Below are positions 1-14,099 of a stretch of 64,000 bases of DNA, one piece after another. The notes beneath the pieces are model-generated. The model was given only the letters and a program-made list of their open reading frames with translations. It made no database searches and had not been told where the DNA came from. Origin of the DNA: Climacteris rufus (lineage: Eukaryota; Chordata; Aves; Passeriformes; Climacteridae). The translations under genes and the position numbers were made by a program. The stretch is taken from positions 1,338,946-1,402,945 of the forward strand of contig VZRZ01006827.1 in the NCBI GenBank assembly GCA_013398175.1, given 5' to 3'. The stretch's first letter is position 1. Every line of letters begins with the position of its first letter.

Positions 1-524
1 GCCATCAGTTTGGGAGAGGTCTGAATGTGCCCTTGTCCCATGGATGGAAAACACTCAGAACCCTGATCCCCATCTTCTGTATTTCCCTTCCCAAAACCAG
101 ACGTATAAAATTCAGGTGAGGCAATGCTTACTTTAACCACTGTGCACACAGCATTAAGGTAGGTAGGGGGATCCCATTTTATGTTTTATTAATCTTTCAT
201 AACTACTAGACAGGGATTTGTGACAGATGAAAAGTAGGGGTGTTTGCTCTCACTGTCACTTCAGCGACATTTAGCCACTTATTCATAGTGTCCTTTCTCT
301 AACATTAATGCCACATGGTCTGCAATATATCACAAAATTCATAGCAAAAAAGTACTGTGCATCCTTGTTTCTCATTTATTACAATTACAGTAGTTCAGAA
401 GTGGCCTGTCTCTCTAAAAGTTACTGAAAAAATAATATAAATGAAAGTAAAACACATCAGCTTGTCAAAATCCAAGTTTCATATATCTACCCCAAATCAA
501 ACTGCTAAATTTATCAACACTTAC
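1..524 (-). other. ANKS1B: ANKS1B intron, 5' part, downstream of the PTB-entry exon
   Basis: This is intronic sequence that begins at the donor of the exon at 525-653 and continues beyond the left edge. The donor reads TTT|GTAAGTG on the minus strand. If the intron were retained, the reading frame would run on for 18 codons before a stop. I see no second exon, repeat or regulatory element here. Confidence 0.8.
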
Positions 525-653
525 AAATGCTTTATAATCACATGACTGGAAGATGAGTTTCTCTGGATGATGTTGCCAATACTGTACAGGCGTTGATGCT
601 GTGGCTTCATTTGGAGGTCGCAAGGTAATTGAAGGCTCTCCCCAGTCTCCTGT
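525..653 (-). CDS. ANKS1B: ANKS1B coding exon: linker and start of the PTB/PID domain
   Basis: This is a 129-nt internal exon of 43 codons, phase 0 at both ends. It encodes TGDWGEPSITLRPPNEATAS, then TPVQYWQHHPEKLIFQSCDY and KAF. This is the segment of ANKS1B (AIDA-1) that leads into the phosphotyrosine-binding domain. The family's PTB domain begins around the WQHxPEKLIF motif and continues in exons outside the window. The acceptor has a pyrimidine-containing tract ending GATTTTCAG|ACAGG, and the donor is TTT|GTAAGTG, both on the minus strand. From family knowledge, the AIDA-1 PTB domain binds partners such as amyloid precursor protein family tails, and the protein is a postsynaptic, PSD-95-associated scaffold that can move to the nucleus. 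The paralogue ANKS1A has a related but visibly different segment, so I assign ANKS1B. The exon appears intact, with no stop or frameshift. Confidence 0.95.
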
Positions 654-3600
654 CTGAAAATCACAGTTGTTCAAGATGTAAGAGTATGTGCAGGCAAATT
701 CAGTATAAGGTAGCCCTCCACTGTGGTGCTCAATTAACAAGAATTTATTTTCTATGCATAGAGCCATGTTACTAAAATAAGGGAACACAACTCCTACAAC
801 ATTTTTCGTGATTTAATTTATAATCCAAAGTCATCTACTGTAGTGTTTAATGAGGCTTTAATTAAATCTATTTGCTTTGAGAATAAAATCATTAGGCACC
901 GGAAATGTTCCATAAAAATAAGTGTTTACAATACATGTATGAGGATGAGAGCACTTGAAAAAAATCATGAGATGCACAAAAATGCCTTTCACAAATTCTG
1001 CTATGTGTTTTACAAGCTTTTCTGCACAGTTAATACGTCTTCCATTATCTGGCACATATAACCGATAACTAACTTTCCTAAATGGCTAAATAACTGAGAC
1101 TTTGCTTTGATCTGAAGACTTATTATACATTCTTCAAACACATGAGGCATTCTTTAATCTCTTTACGAATATTTACTTTGATCACCTTCTCTTGATGCCT
1201 CATTGTGGAGGTACTAACATTGCCCTTCCACATTCATCATTCTCATTGATATAGGAGATTGCCTTTCTGAGCTGTCATATCCTCTCTTTCCTCAAAGCCC
1301 TCAGAGAACACAGGTAGGACTGCAGTTTGCTGTCAAACCCCTTTGCAGCACACTCTTCTCCCCTCCAAAAGAGCCAATGCAGGCATCAGTACAGGAACAT
1401 CCCCAGCCTGGCAAGTGCTGGTCTGGGTCTCACACACCATTGTTGGTCATGGCTTTATTGCATCTGACCTGACCTCTCCTTAGGGGTTCCTTCTACCTTG
1501 CAGGCCTATGCATCATCTCACTAACTGAAAATGACCCGTGGATGGACTTTTCCTCTTCCCAAGCCCTCTTCCCTCCGTCACCAGCCTCACTTCTCTCCTA
1601 TCCTGTCTGTTCTAGACTGCCTCTCAATTCCTTCCTTCTTCCAACTCTGTCTTTTTGCAATTACATTTGTTCTTCCTGATCCTCCTTCTTTCCCTGCTTC
1701 TTCTCTCTCAAACTATTTTACTGTTTCCTATATGATTATTTCAATTTGGATTGTCCTACTTCTTTCTTTACCTGCACTTACAATACTGTGTATCTTCTAT
1801 GTATGTCATATTGTTAAAATATGTGCTGAACCTGGCAAGGAATTGTCATCAACATTGCACACAAAATATGGCTAGAAGTTTAGACTTTTATAGCAAAAAG
1901 AAGTTAAGCATCAAAAACACATGAAAAAAAATCTTATTGAAGACATTCAAAGTCTGGCAAACTATCACATCTTACTAATTAAGTCAGGACAGAGTAAACA
2001 AAACAAGTACATCATTTTCATGTGCCACAAAATAACGAAATGACACGCATTTGCACAGCTCTGCAATGAAAAGCAAGAGAGAAATCTGGAAACATCAACA
2101 TTACCCTGCCATTATGGTAACTTCAAGTAAGTGAACATCGTAAAACAAGTTGAACCTAGTTACTGTTGGTACCATTAGCACATCTACCAATTACACACTT
2201 GTGTAATTTCTGTTTTGCCTGGTTAAGTTGCCTATATGCCATGGATATGACTTCAGCCTCAGATTATGAAAGGAAAGCAGCGGGAGCAAATGCTCCAATT
2301 TTTGGCAGTTTGTATCCACAAAAATGAATCCTTCTGCCCACTAATGCATAAAACCTTTATATCTTATTTAATCTGAAGTAGGAATTTGATTTCTTTATGG
2401 GGCGGTTCTTCTTATAAAATAATATTTCCATCATATTACAAGGGGCAAGGATCTGCATCCTTATTAGTGGAGTCTGTCTTTGACAACAAGAGAAGATGGA
2501 TTGCACCCATCACAAATTCTCAGGGCGTACTCAGCTCTCTTATGAACTGTTCAAGGCCACAGCTAACAGACCACTTGAAATCGTTCCATTTTTTTCCCCT
2601 AATAAAGATACACTCCTGCATGTTTTGTGTACAGAAGCAGAGCTCAGGAGGCATATTTAGCAAAAGGCTACTATGATGGAACAGGGGCAAATTCAGGACA
2701 GAAAAGCTACAGAAGTACATCTTTTGACCACTGATCTCTCCACCAAGGAAGCACAGGGATGGCCATGAGGCAGACCCAGAGCTTCTACTGATCAAGTGAC
2801 CATGGTTAGTGCTCCAAACCCTTCTGTTGCACTACTCAGCAGGTGGCTTTCCTCACATGCAGAAAAGGGACAACACTGGCAAATTAAGCAGGGTACATAA
2901 GGAGTAAAACGAGTACATAATTTTACAGTTTGTTTCCCATTTTGCACATTAAGTATGAAAAGCATAGAGAACTGCATTGTTTCTGTCTGTAAATAAAGGC
3001 AGATAAAGGGGAACAGTGATTACCCCTTATTTCCATTCAATTTTATAAAGAAATGAGAAATAATTTTTGACCAGGCTAATCACACTAGTGTATGAGACAC
3101 TTAGAGAGGGACTATGTTTATATCCATTGATTGCTCCATGAATATAATCATCCTATTACCTACTCCTTTTATATTAGACAAAACAGAGTTGCCAAGATTG
3201 CTATACATACCTCTAGGATGTTCTAAACATCCAATAGAGCTGAGGTTAGGGGAATGCAGAGATACAGGATTTCTGCTGTTCCTGACAGACCACTGCACCT
3301 GGAGACCCTTCATGTATTTCAGTGTGTCTTGCAGAGTGAGCAGCTACTTAGAAAATTGGCATACAATTAAACACATAGCTATAGATTATTATGATGGATG
3401 AAGAAGATGTTATACATGGTCAAAATTTTCTTTTACATCTGTATCACAGGTGTTTTAAAATATTCAGCAGAAGTGGCTTCCAGTTTCCTTTCCTTTTGTT
3501 TCTTACCAAACTCCTTAGACTTTTAAACAGTATTACTGTTAGTATTCATAACCTGTTTAGACTCAGCTATGACAGCGTAGTCTACAAAGCCCAGATCCAT

Positions 3601-3655
3601 TAAGATGTTTAGAAGTGTAATTCCTATTATACATTCCCCATGCAATTTCCTTTCC

Positions 3656-3672
3656 TTTTTTTTTTTTTTTCA
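3656..3672. repeat. T17 homopolymer
   Basis: This is a run of 17 T on the plus strand, preceded by a short pyrimidine tract and followed by CAGGG. On the plus strand it resembles a splice acceptor. However, the gene runs on the minus strand and no plus-strand exon follows, so I treat it as a simple-sequence tract. Confidence 0.8.
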
Positions 3673-6600
3673 GGGAAGAAAAGCTTTCAAACGAGATTTA
3701 GATAGCTAAATACATTCATAAATCCATGTCTAAAAACCTCAACGGGAAGAAGGGGTGCTCCTCAGCTGACTGGCTCTAGTCAGATACTGAAATTCTGAGA
3801 TTCAGGATGTGATGATGACAGCTAACATCAGGCAAAATACAAAATAGGACAGCCTTTGACCTAGAGAAGACTGGAAACAATAAGGCTCAATTCTGTGGTA
3901 GAAATATATGAATTACTAGTAGTCCTAAATCTGAGGAGTTGATTTGGAACAATTCATGGGTGATGTATTCATTTCCAGCTCCTTCATAAGCACCTAATAC
4001 ACTTTTCAAGCAGTACAGAAATGATCATAAATTGCAGTGCAAGACCAACCATAATGTTTGATTTAAGTTTTAAAAATAGATACGATAGGATAAGGATTTT
4101 CTGGTTTGAATATTTAATTTGCAATTATAAGAAATAATCAAACATTTAAGCTTATGTATTTTTTATGACACAATATACGGATGGAGATATTTATCTCTCT
4201 GATGAAGTAGAAAGGCAAGAGATAATTTCTTCCTCATCTAACTTTGCAGCTCATCAGACAGCTGTGCAATTTATCACATGGCTTTTGCTGTACTGACTGT
4301 GTTTTAGTATTCTAACCTCCCTATGCCTTTAACCAGCACCTTTTCTCTTGTTGGCCTCTGCTAACTTGAAAAAGAAGGTTTTTTTGCTCCACATTTTGCA
4401 CATAAAGAATTTATAATCAGAAAATGGTCTCAAGTCATGTGCCAGAGTGGTAAGGATTCAATCCTTTTACCATGACAACTTTTAATAGCCTGAGAGACCA
4501 ATACCTTGTGCTTTTGCAGTGCTTTCTAACCCCGGATAGGCAGATATGCATTTCTCAGTGCTCTAGAAAGGTCAGATGTTTGATGTCAGATGAGCTACAG
4601 AAGCAGACTACAGTTATTAGGTATTTTTTTTTACAATTGCTGTACATTTTCCTATCTCATCCCATTCTCTGAGAAGTGTATTTGATTCCTATTGAAGGCA
4701 CCTGGATGCAGAGATAGTCATAGATAAGAAGTAACCTCAATAAATCTTCTATAAAAATCTAACACCTTCCTCATCTTTTTATAAAAATGTCAAGTTAAAA
4801 AACCTCCACCCTACATGAAGAAAAAAATAAGAAGGCCTAGTTTTGAGTGGTTTGAATGCAGTTATTTTTAACAAGGAATATAACTTTTCACCTGTTAAGC
4901 CTCATGCCTGGTTATGGTAACGTGTTAGTCACCATGACAACAACAAATTGGAGCACACATGGGTACAACAGTTCTGGCTGACAAATTTATAATTTTCTCT
5001 CTGAAAAAATGTAAATGTTCTTCAGGCCAGTCAAATCCTCATTATTTGTGTACGTTTTAATTTCTAGGGCAAGACATTTTTTTAGCTCCTTGTATGTTTG
5101 GCTTTTGAAATAATGGAAACGGGTTCATGGTGTGCTTAGATTTTGAAAACTCGTAAAGTTTGGTAGCCAAAACGGCTTCTCTCTGGCAGAAATGTTGCAA
5201 GGAGGCGTGACAGAATTAGGAGAAATCTACAGCCCCTCTCAAACACACTGCTGAACAACTGGCTGTCATCCTTACCACACTGCAATACAGATCACCGGGT
5301 TTGCTCTCACGTGCACAGTGTTTGTGACTGTGACAAAAATTCAGGGCACCATCAGCGTTGCCTCCAACACGCCCAAAGACCTCTGCAAAGGCAGTGTACC
5401 TCAGCTGGGCAAAGCCTAGAGACCAACACAGAGAGGGCAGCACAACACACTGTGGGGGTGAAACTGTGCAAACCGAGCTGTTTACACAGTTTCCCGCTTT
5501 GGAAAAGTGAGTGAACAAAAACACCAGGAACAGAGTTCAAAGCTCCCCCTGAGCGAGGTGGCTGCTGGAAGTGCCCCCCCGTCCTGTATGTATGCACACC
5601 ATACAGCTGACACATGGCACGACACACGAATGCGCGCACACACAATCCCCGCAGAGGGCGGACAAGTTACGGACTGGTTTTGTCATTTCAGCGACATGAC
5701 ACCCGTAGATAACACTAAGGCAACAGACTGTACATCCATAGAGTGACAACATAGCCATTTATCACTGTATCTTACATTATGAACCTGATGAATCGATGAG
5801 AAAGGATATCCTGCATTCTGGTTGGTCCAGATCTCACAGACAGAAGACTGCTAATATAAACAGAAAACTGTATCTCATCTTGCAAATATTAATGCACTGC
5901 AACTGCCAAAAGGCAAGAATAATTAAGAAAAGGCTTGCAATAATACTAGAGAAGGAAGTAAAACAGCTATTAAAAGTAATTTTTTTTTATTTGCTGACAA
6001 AATATTTTCAGATTGGCTGAAAAGAAACATAGCTTATTCAGAGACTTAAGAAGAGGTTTCAGACTGTGAGTACAAGAAAACAATTTAGTCAGAAGTGCTC
6101 ATGATGTAAAGAGGTAAAGTTATGCAAGTATAAATAGAAACTGCCTAGAGCAGGAGAAATATTGGTTACTTTCAGTTTTTGGCAGGGAAGAAGTTTGAAG
6201 TCAACATCCCAAGTAAGTTTTGAGACTTAAATCTCTCTGTTGGAGACATTCACAGGGAGAAAGGAAGGGAAAAATCTGGCAACACAATCAACAGGAAAAA
6301 CACATTTTCTTTATAACAATTACCAGAAATTAATGCATTGCAATTTAGTGAAGCAGCTGCCCACCATCTCCTTCCAACAACAGTTCCTTTGCATACTAAG
6401 ATACAGATAATATTACCTTCGGCATTGACTGTTACCCCAGTGTGTAAATGAAAGATTTCAGTCTACCTCCTACATTATTGTAAAGAGAATCGGCAGTAGC
6501 AAAGCAAAGTAAGCATACTGTAGCATCTCTAGCAAAAGCAGCAGAACTAGGCAAGCACAGCATTCACAGCATCTTTTATATATTTCCTTGTTTGAACAAT

Positions 6601-7790
6601 CATCAACAAAGCATCTGTGGCACCTCAGCAAAAGCTAAGATAACATTTTACAGTAGCCAGGCAACTAAAACAAAGCATCAGATGTAGGATCTGTCCACAT
6701 TATCTTCAGCAGGCAGCAACAAAAGGCAATAAACAGACATGAAAAATGCAACTGCAGCATCCAGAAGAGAGAGTAATTAATATACCACTAATTTAACAAC
6801 ATCAAGAACGTGCATTGCTGGTCCTTGTCAGCAGCAGCAGCAAGAATTTAGCACCAATGCTCAAATCAACCCGAAAAAGTGAAACTCTTCTTAAAATACG
6901 ACTCTTGCTCTTACCTTTTGTAGCCTGCAACCTGGTTGCCTGGCTTGTGACAGACTGGGTTACTACTTCTGGTTACTGTCAGGGAAGCCTGGCATCCTCT
7001 GGACTGACTACAAAGCACTGCTAGACAGATGGGTGGCTGCCTAATGTTGTTAATTGTCCCTTATTTCCTTCATCATCTGAAATGCATGAGCACACATCCC
7101 TTCCTCCAGCTTCAGTAATTTTTAAACTTTCATGTACCTGGTTAATTCCATCTCCCTCATCTTGTTTTCAAAGTTTTTTGTTTCTTCTTCATGATGTGCA
7201 GGGGTCTACATTTTGACAGCATTAGCTAATAAAAAATTGTACTTTTGTTCAGTCTTCTATCTCATCCCCTGCAATGTGCTACAAACCAGTCCTCCTCCAT
7301 GTGATGAACACATAGTCTCAGTGCAAGACCAGCAGTAAACACTGCTGCAGCTACTTTGGCTGTACCATAATTGGGACATTGCACTAGTGGGTACCAATGA
7401 CCTTTTTCTGTGTATGACAAGCAAACTGACTTCTGGATGCTCTGGCCATACCCATTGCTGTGATGCCTGCATTTGTTTGCCTTGGGAGGGGAAGATTCCT
7501 GAATAGAAATCCATGGCAGAAGATTGTGCCTCTGTTTTTCAAGAGAACAGCAAAAATAAGGCATTTCCATGCCAGTACAGCATACTCAAGCATCTGCTAA
7601 TCAAGGTAATCAAGGAAACCTACTGCAGTGCTGTTTGGACACATCAGGGTCCTGAAAGCAGCAAGGAAGGCAGCAGGGTACCACTGGCTGGCAGGTGTTT
7701 TATTTCTCCCCAGTGCTGGCAAGGGGTTGCCATGACGTCCCCACATTGCACAGCCACTTCTCACCATCCAGATACTCTTAAGGCAAAAGT

Positions 7791-8110
7791 ATGTCCTTAA
7801 ATCCTGCCCCTCTTGAGGATTTGCCCTCAGGGACTGGTGTGGGGCTCAGCCAGCTCAGTTGTGAGCCGGAGCCTGTTCCCAGCGGGGCTGCAGCACCAAC
7901 AGCGATGCTGCCACCGCGGCCCCGCACACTGCGGCACCCAAAGGTGTCAGTACATGGGGAACATCCATCAGCTGCCCCGGTGCTAGCTCAGGGACAGACA
8001 ACATGGCACTGCAGCAAGTGTGTGCACAGTCCATTTAAAAAGAGGGCAGGGAATGAATCCTTTCTTACACGTGTCAATGGTACCCATCCTGCCCCTCCCT
8101 CCCCAGCTTA
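7791..8110. other. GC-richer intronic patch, unassigned
   Basis: This stretch is clearly richer in G+C than its surroundings and contains a few CpG sites around 7900-7980 (CCACCGCGGCCCCGC). One plus-strand frame stays open across it for about 130 codons. The predicted peptide is proline- and alanine-rich with no domain, which is what GC-rich DNA gives by chance. It could be an old repeat or a small regulatory island. I have no positive identification. Confidence 0.4.
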
Positions 8111-10767
8111 TCTTCTCCCAAAGGGAAGCACAGCAGTTATGGCACTCCCCCCAAGAACTGGAAACTCTCAATTCGATGGCCTTCTCTGACTGAGGGAACT
8201 TACACCTATGTATTTCACCTTTCTCTTTCACAGGTTAAAGCAGCAGAAGACAGGCTGTCTTCAATCCCTTTTATAAATGGGGGGAAGCTCTTCTAATGTT
8301 TGGAGCACTCACGTATGAGAGACAAATTTTGTGTCCAAGTCTCTGCTTCAAGAACTGTTCAAGTGAACTTCCCCCATCAAACAGACCTGCCACCAGAATT
8401 AAAGGTTAGAAGGATCTAGGCTTAAGCAAAATCATCTTTATATACAATCAACAATACATCAAGCAGACCAGCAGAGACTAAGAATTTCCCACAACTCTAC
8501 GAATGCCCAGTCAGAAAGGCAGCAGTGCAAAACTCATTACTCACTTTTGCACTCATTAATGTTTGAATGACTAAGGTACTGAAATGCAGTGCAGAAGAAA
8601 CCCTAATTTTATGAACAGTAATGAATTCAAATTCAGAAATCAACCTTTTCCTTGCACCATTGTAAAAATATTTAGCATTTACTATATACATATTTTATAT
8701 CTTCAAAGTGCTTAAAAATTTCAATGAATTATGAAATCCCCCGGGGAAGTACTTAAAGTTGCATATCCCTGTGCTGAGGAGGAAGGAACCAAAGCAAGGA
8801 AAAAGGTTAAGTGATTATCTGAGGCCAAAAAATAGGCAGTAGAAGGAAGAATTGGGATTAGGATTCAAACACTCACAATTTTCAGCCCCCAAAACATATG
8901 CTCTCAAAAAAAAAGGTAAAGACTTCAATCTGTGCATACACTTTCACCACAATAAACACAAATACACTTGGGCACCTGTTGCCTTGCTCTTTGCTGCTGA
9001 AAACTGCTATCCCATGGTAGCTAGTTTTCAAGGTTATTATTCTGTAAATATAGCCATGTTATTCTAACTCTATCTTATCATATGCATTCCTTTCTCATGG
9101 ACACAGACCCTTGATGGACATTTCCCTTGACCACTGTAGTTGAAGGAGGAAGAACTGATTTCCTCCAATGAATAGTGATTACCAAAAGGGTATAAAATAA
9201 AAAGAAGGTGGGTCTTGTGCCCCTTCCTTCCTTTCCTTTGAACCTGAGCACATCTGTCTCTGGCTCTTCTTTCTGCACCGTCAGCATCAAGCAGCATCAG
9301 GCACCCAAGAGCACTGACACAGAGATTCTGTGAAAAAGAGTTTAACGAAGAACATTTTCCTAAGCAATATGGTAAAATAGAGCAAAAAACCAGCATCAGC
9401 TATTGTCTCATTAGTATCAAACATGCCATTATCTTAATACTTCCCAAAAGATAAATGCTTACAAAGTAATGATGCAGTAAAGCTCTGCTATCATACCGTT
9501 GTTGTGGTGTCCCATGCATAAAAGATTTCCCTGTCTAGTCATGGTGGAGCACAACTCTGACAGGAAGGAGGGGAAAAGGAACGGAGAAAGTTTCGTAAAG
9601 TGAAAAGAATTATCCAAGGAGAAATTTAGGCTTCCTCCCTATAGACAGGGAAAACTTGGTTGCTAATCTGAAGAAAGTGACCATAAGTCTAATCATAGAA
9701 ATTATATGCTTTCTAAGGAGAGGAAAGAAGGAAAGTGACAGAAAAGAATACCTGGACACCACATGCAGGAGGAGCAGGAGCTGGGTGGAAGGCAGTCCAG
9801 ACATATTCATTATAGCTCAATTTGTTTCACTCAATGGCACATTAGGAGATGTTAAAGATTTACCTAAATTAGGAGCAATTACCCTTGAAAAGCCATAAAA
9901 GATACTAAAGGACTAAAGAAGGACTAAAAGAATATTTAAGACAGGAGAAAAGGAAGACTCAGAAACTTATAGCCAGCCTAACTGCAGGGGCCAGGAAGTG
10001 ATTAGAAATGTTTAAAAATCCAGCTACCATCCCCTGGTTCTCACGACCTTCTGACATTACTCCTGGCTGTCTGAAATAAACAGGAATATATGTATGCATG
10101 TGTGTATATTTATTTTATGCATGCATTATTGAGAATAACAAAGAAAAAGTGTAATATTATCTGCCATGTGCTTCCAAGACAGTTTCTGTGGCCCAAGAAA
10201 AATTCAAGAAGTTCATAATGAGGTTCTTCAGTATGAATCATCTCAGATCAAATTTCCTTCCTGTGCTGGAAAACTGGCTGATTAAATCAGCAGCAGCAAG
10301 GAGAAGTACAGCAAGACTTGGACACTCTGTGACTCCTGATGCAGCACGTTTCAAGAATAATTATTGGTATTTAAGCACAAACGGACTGAACATGTCGAGG
10401 CAATCTGCAAGGACCTGTTCCATGCTGTGGCTTGGAAGAGTGCCAACACTCTCTAAGGAGGATCCAGAAGTGAGGGATTTTCAGAATGTGGTAAGAACTG
10501 AAAATGGATCTGATGAACTACAGAAATCAGTCAGATGAAATTCAGTAGGATTACATACAGAAATTAAACAGCAAATAAATCAGCAAAGTGATTTAGGTTG
10601 GGGTAGGACAACAAAGATCTGAAAGTTTCACTATACTTCAAATTAGATGGAGCAGCCTTTCAAAAGAATAAGGAAATAAATTACAGGATAATTCATGCTG
10701 CAAGGAAGCTCAGGAAATCTCCATTCCAACTGCAGCTCAAAGCAGGAACAGCTTTGAGATAGGACCA

Positions 10768-11014
10768 GATTGCTCAGGGCTTCATCCAGTCAGGTCTTGA
10801 AAACCTCCAAGACCAGAGACTGGACAGATTCTGTGAAGGACCTGTCCCCCTGCTTGCCTGTCCACATGGCGAGAAAGTTTCTCTTTGGCATCCAGTGTCT
10901 CAGCTTTTGTACCCAAAGTCAGCTCTTCTCCAGGCAGCCCTGCTTGTCCAGACTCTCCTTGGAGGGCAACTGCTTCAGCTCGCAACCATCTTGGTAGCTC
11001 TTTGCTGAATTTCT
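10768..11014 (-). mobile_element. CR1 LINE fragment, 3' region, minus orientation
   Basis: The sequence reads as the reverse complement of a CR1 3' region. It includes the typical stretch on the plus strand beginning CTTCATCCAGTCAGGTCTTG, followed by AAAACCTCCAAG, and then diverged text corresponding to the usual 'gagaaagtttctc...tccag' segment. It lacks the 5' end and any intact reverse transcriptase, so it is a dead, truncated copy. It lies in the intron of ANKS1B in the same orientation as the gene. Confidence 0.75.
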
Positions 11015-11090
11015 TTCTCCTAAATAAAAAACCCCAGATATTTAATAAAAGTAGCATGGCAGGAAACTTTTGTGCCATATGGGGCAGCCA

Positions 11091-11168
11091 CCACTGAGGT
11101 CTCATGTGGGGTGGCATCCAGTTTTAGCCACTGCAGTGCAAGGAGGGAATCCAGGAGAGAGTGACAAT
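11091..11168 (+). mobile_element. CR1 LINE fragment, internal 3' segment, plus orientation
   Basis: The text ACTGAGGTCTCATGTGGGGT, GGCATCCAGTTTTAG and CCACTGCAGTGCAAGGAGG resembles the CR1 segment in which the consensus reads roughly 'gaggtctcacctgg...gcatccagtt'. It is short and diverged. It sits about 75 bases from an oppositely oriented CR1 piece, so the two either come from separate insertions or from a rearranged copy. Confidence 0.5.
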
Positions 11169-12632
11169 GACAAACAGAAGTCTAGAAAACACCATGACAT
11201 GGCTCTGAGTAGGAAAATGTAGGCCCCAATGGTTTGTTCAGCCCTGAGCTGGTCTGAGTAGAGGTTGTAGGCAACTACTGATCTTCTGCTGCCTTTCCCA
11301 CCTCTCCTCAGCAAGGCTGCCCTCTCACACTTCCATGTCACGGAGGAATTGCTGAACATAACCTCCGGGTATATTCCCCAGCTGCTTCTTGCTTTATGTC
11401 TCATCACAGGGCTGAGCCTTGAAAAATTGCCCTCATCTCCCAGCACTGCAGCCCCAGTGAGGCACAGGAGGGATAGAGAGAAACAGCAACAAATCCCGGT
11501 CCCTCTGATGGGTATTATCTAACTTACTAACTATAATTCAGTCTAGCTCCAGAAATTAAATTTTGGATTAAATCCCAGAAAAACCACTCTTGGCATGGCA
11601 AACAAACTTGGAAGGTGCACCAGCTGAAAGAAACAAATAAAAATCAGAAGAATGGGGCTGTCTGGCCCCTTTTGTAATTGTCACTCCAAATGTTTTAGGA
11701 CTATAGGAGAGCAGTTGTGCCATCTCAATAGATACTGCTTCCCTGAATGTTCCCAAAGCTCCCAGGAGAGCTTGCCTTACCAGAACAAGTAACTGCAAAT
11801 CCTCCTTCAAAAAAAAACATCTTCTGAGATTAAGAGTGAAATTTGAAATTTGTATTTCTTTTAGAGAAGCAGAAAGTCGAAATATCACTTCTTATTAGAA
11901 TTATATGAATTATAGAATTAAAATTATACAAATTTTGCATTTGTATATTTCTTCTGCTTCTCCTGAAAATACTTTATATGAAAATTTTCAGAAGACAACT
12001 GGGCCCTTTGGACTGGCCCTCCTGCAGGCAGGCAGTGGGTGATAGGTGTGAACTTCTTCTCATTGAAAACACCCCTCCTGCTGGTGCTGCCAGCTACCAG
12101 TGTGCCCCAGCCTCTTAGCCTTGCAGAGAGGATACAAATTTCCGGACAAACACCAATGAAGATTGAGACTTTAATCCATGAACACTCGGTATAGGTATCT
12201 ACTTTTCTGCCAAAAAATACCCTCAAACAACAAAAAAGCTCTTTCAGAAGAGAACCCCAAACTCTAAATACAGCTTTTTTCCAGCAGATCAAAAATTTAC
12301 ACGTTAGATATTAAAATTCAGTTTTCATACAATCTTTCCAATGTAGAGCTTCTAGTTCACAAGACTGAGTGTGAAAAACAGTAAATTAATGAAGAACATT
12401 TGTTCTCTTGTTGGTGTAGTATTTATGGCTTTAGTTTGGATCATTAATACCGCATACAGAAGCGGCTTCCTTAATTCCATATGCTGAAGCAGCATGTAGA
12501 TATGCTCCACCTTACATGAGTTCAGCTCTAAAATGTTAGCTTCTGTAACATTCTTGAAAAAATTCTATCTTTATATTCAGGCAGAAATTAAGTAGATTTT
12601 TTATAATGTCTTTATCAGTTTATCTGTCCATT

Positions 12633-12802
12633 GCCCATAGAAGTGGTGGATGCCCCATCCAGGCAAATGTTCAAGGCCGGGTTGGATGGGGCTTTGAGAA
12701 ACCTGCTCTAGTGGGAGGTGTCCCTGCCCAGGGCAGGGGGATTGGAACTAGATGATCTTTAAGGTCTCTTCCAACCCAATGGTGGTTCTATGATTCTATG
12801 AA
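12633..12802 (+). mobile_element. CR1 LINE 3' end, plus orientation
   Basis: This is a clear CR1 3' terminus: AGAAGTGGTGGATGCCCCAT, then AAGGCCGGGTTGGATGGGGC, then GATGATCTTTAAGGTCTCTT, CCAACCCAA and the terminal ATGATTCTATGA repeat. It is one of the better-preserved copies in the window. It is 5'-truncated, as most CR1 copies are, and is antisense to ANKS1B. Confidence 0.95.
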
Positions 12803-14099
12803 ATACACAGTACTCATGGGACATACAGTGAAAATTACCTGAAATTTACAGATCAAGATACAGCCTCTATGGCATTAGCGTCTATGTGAATTACAAATAC
12901 AACTGCCAGCAACATCTATACCATGCAAAAGATTCAGTTAAACATTTGTCTTTTGATGTTAAATTGAAGGTTGTCACAGTTCAGTCATCTTTGCATATTA
13001 AAAATATAATGCACCCAAAATATAAACCTTAAAGCGTTTTGTTTGGATTTAACATTTTTTAAAATAGCTATCTATTTATCCTCACATGCTTGCACTTATA
13101 AAAAAATGAAATAAGAAGCCTTAGAAGTAACAAGAGAATGAATCTAGACAACCATATTTTTGTATTTATTGCTTCATAAATAAACTAGCAAAGAATTCTG
13201 TTATTTCATGAGTAATTTCAACCATTGATAAAAAAACCCATTCTTCATTGCTTCTTAGCTAATCGCATTTTACACACCAGTATTCTCTTGGGCATATTTT
13301 CCTTCATTCACAGTAATCTTTAAATCCTTCAAAAGCAGAGAAGGAGACAGGAAAAACATGGGAAAAGTAAATAAAAAAGTGTCATACTGTGGTTTAAAGT
13401 TACAAAACTAAAGATGACTTCTTTATTTTCAGCTCCTTCAAACTTTCTGTGTCATCTTACTCAACCTGCAACATCCCTGTATCTCAATTTTCTTACCTGA
13501 AAATTGGAAAATATGATTTTAAGTCACACAGCCTCACAGTGCACTGGAAACACAAACGCGTTAGTATCAGTGAAGCATTTGGAAGATATTGCTGAACTGA
13601 AGGTATTATTTCAGAAAGAAGCAAAATTATTTCACAATTTTAATATAAACCTGCCTTCACTAATTCTGACTTTTTTTTTTATTACATTTCTCTTCTATTG
13701 TAGATAAAGAATCTGGTGTACTAGGTGCATTTAAATGATTGTCCACTGCATATCAATCCTAACCTGGCAGTGAATTATTGTATCTTACAAAATAATGTTA
13801 AAAGGCAGAATCCCAACAATCAGGACAGCTTTACTTCAAACATTCATTACAACGGCGTTACATGTAAGATACCTTGTGTTTTAGGAAAAAAAAAAAGCCC
13901 TCAGATCATGTGACCGAAGAACCCAAAAAGGCTTTCAAAAATAAGTTTGAGTTCAGCATCTCTGGGAAAGAACGTCTCCTGTCAGCCTTTGTGAATAATT
14001 TTTTCAACTCTCTCAAATCTTGAAAGATCTCTTCCTTCCATCAAAGCTCACTGGGGTGTCCCCATATGAGCCATGATGAGGTTTATCCTGTTAGAAAGC

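Noticed and set aside
1531..1875. Plus-strand frame of 114 codons with hydrophobic stretches
   Set aside because: Pyrimidine-rich DNA gives Ser/Leu/Phe/Pro-rich peptides that mimic membrane proteins. There is no homology, and it lies antisense in the intron.
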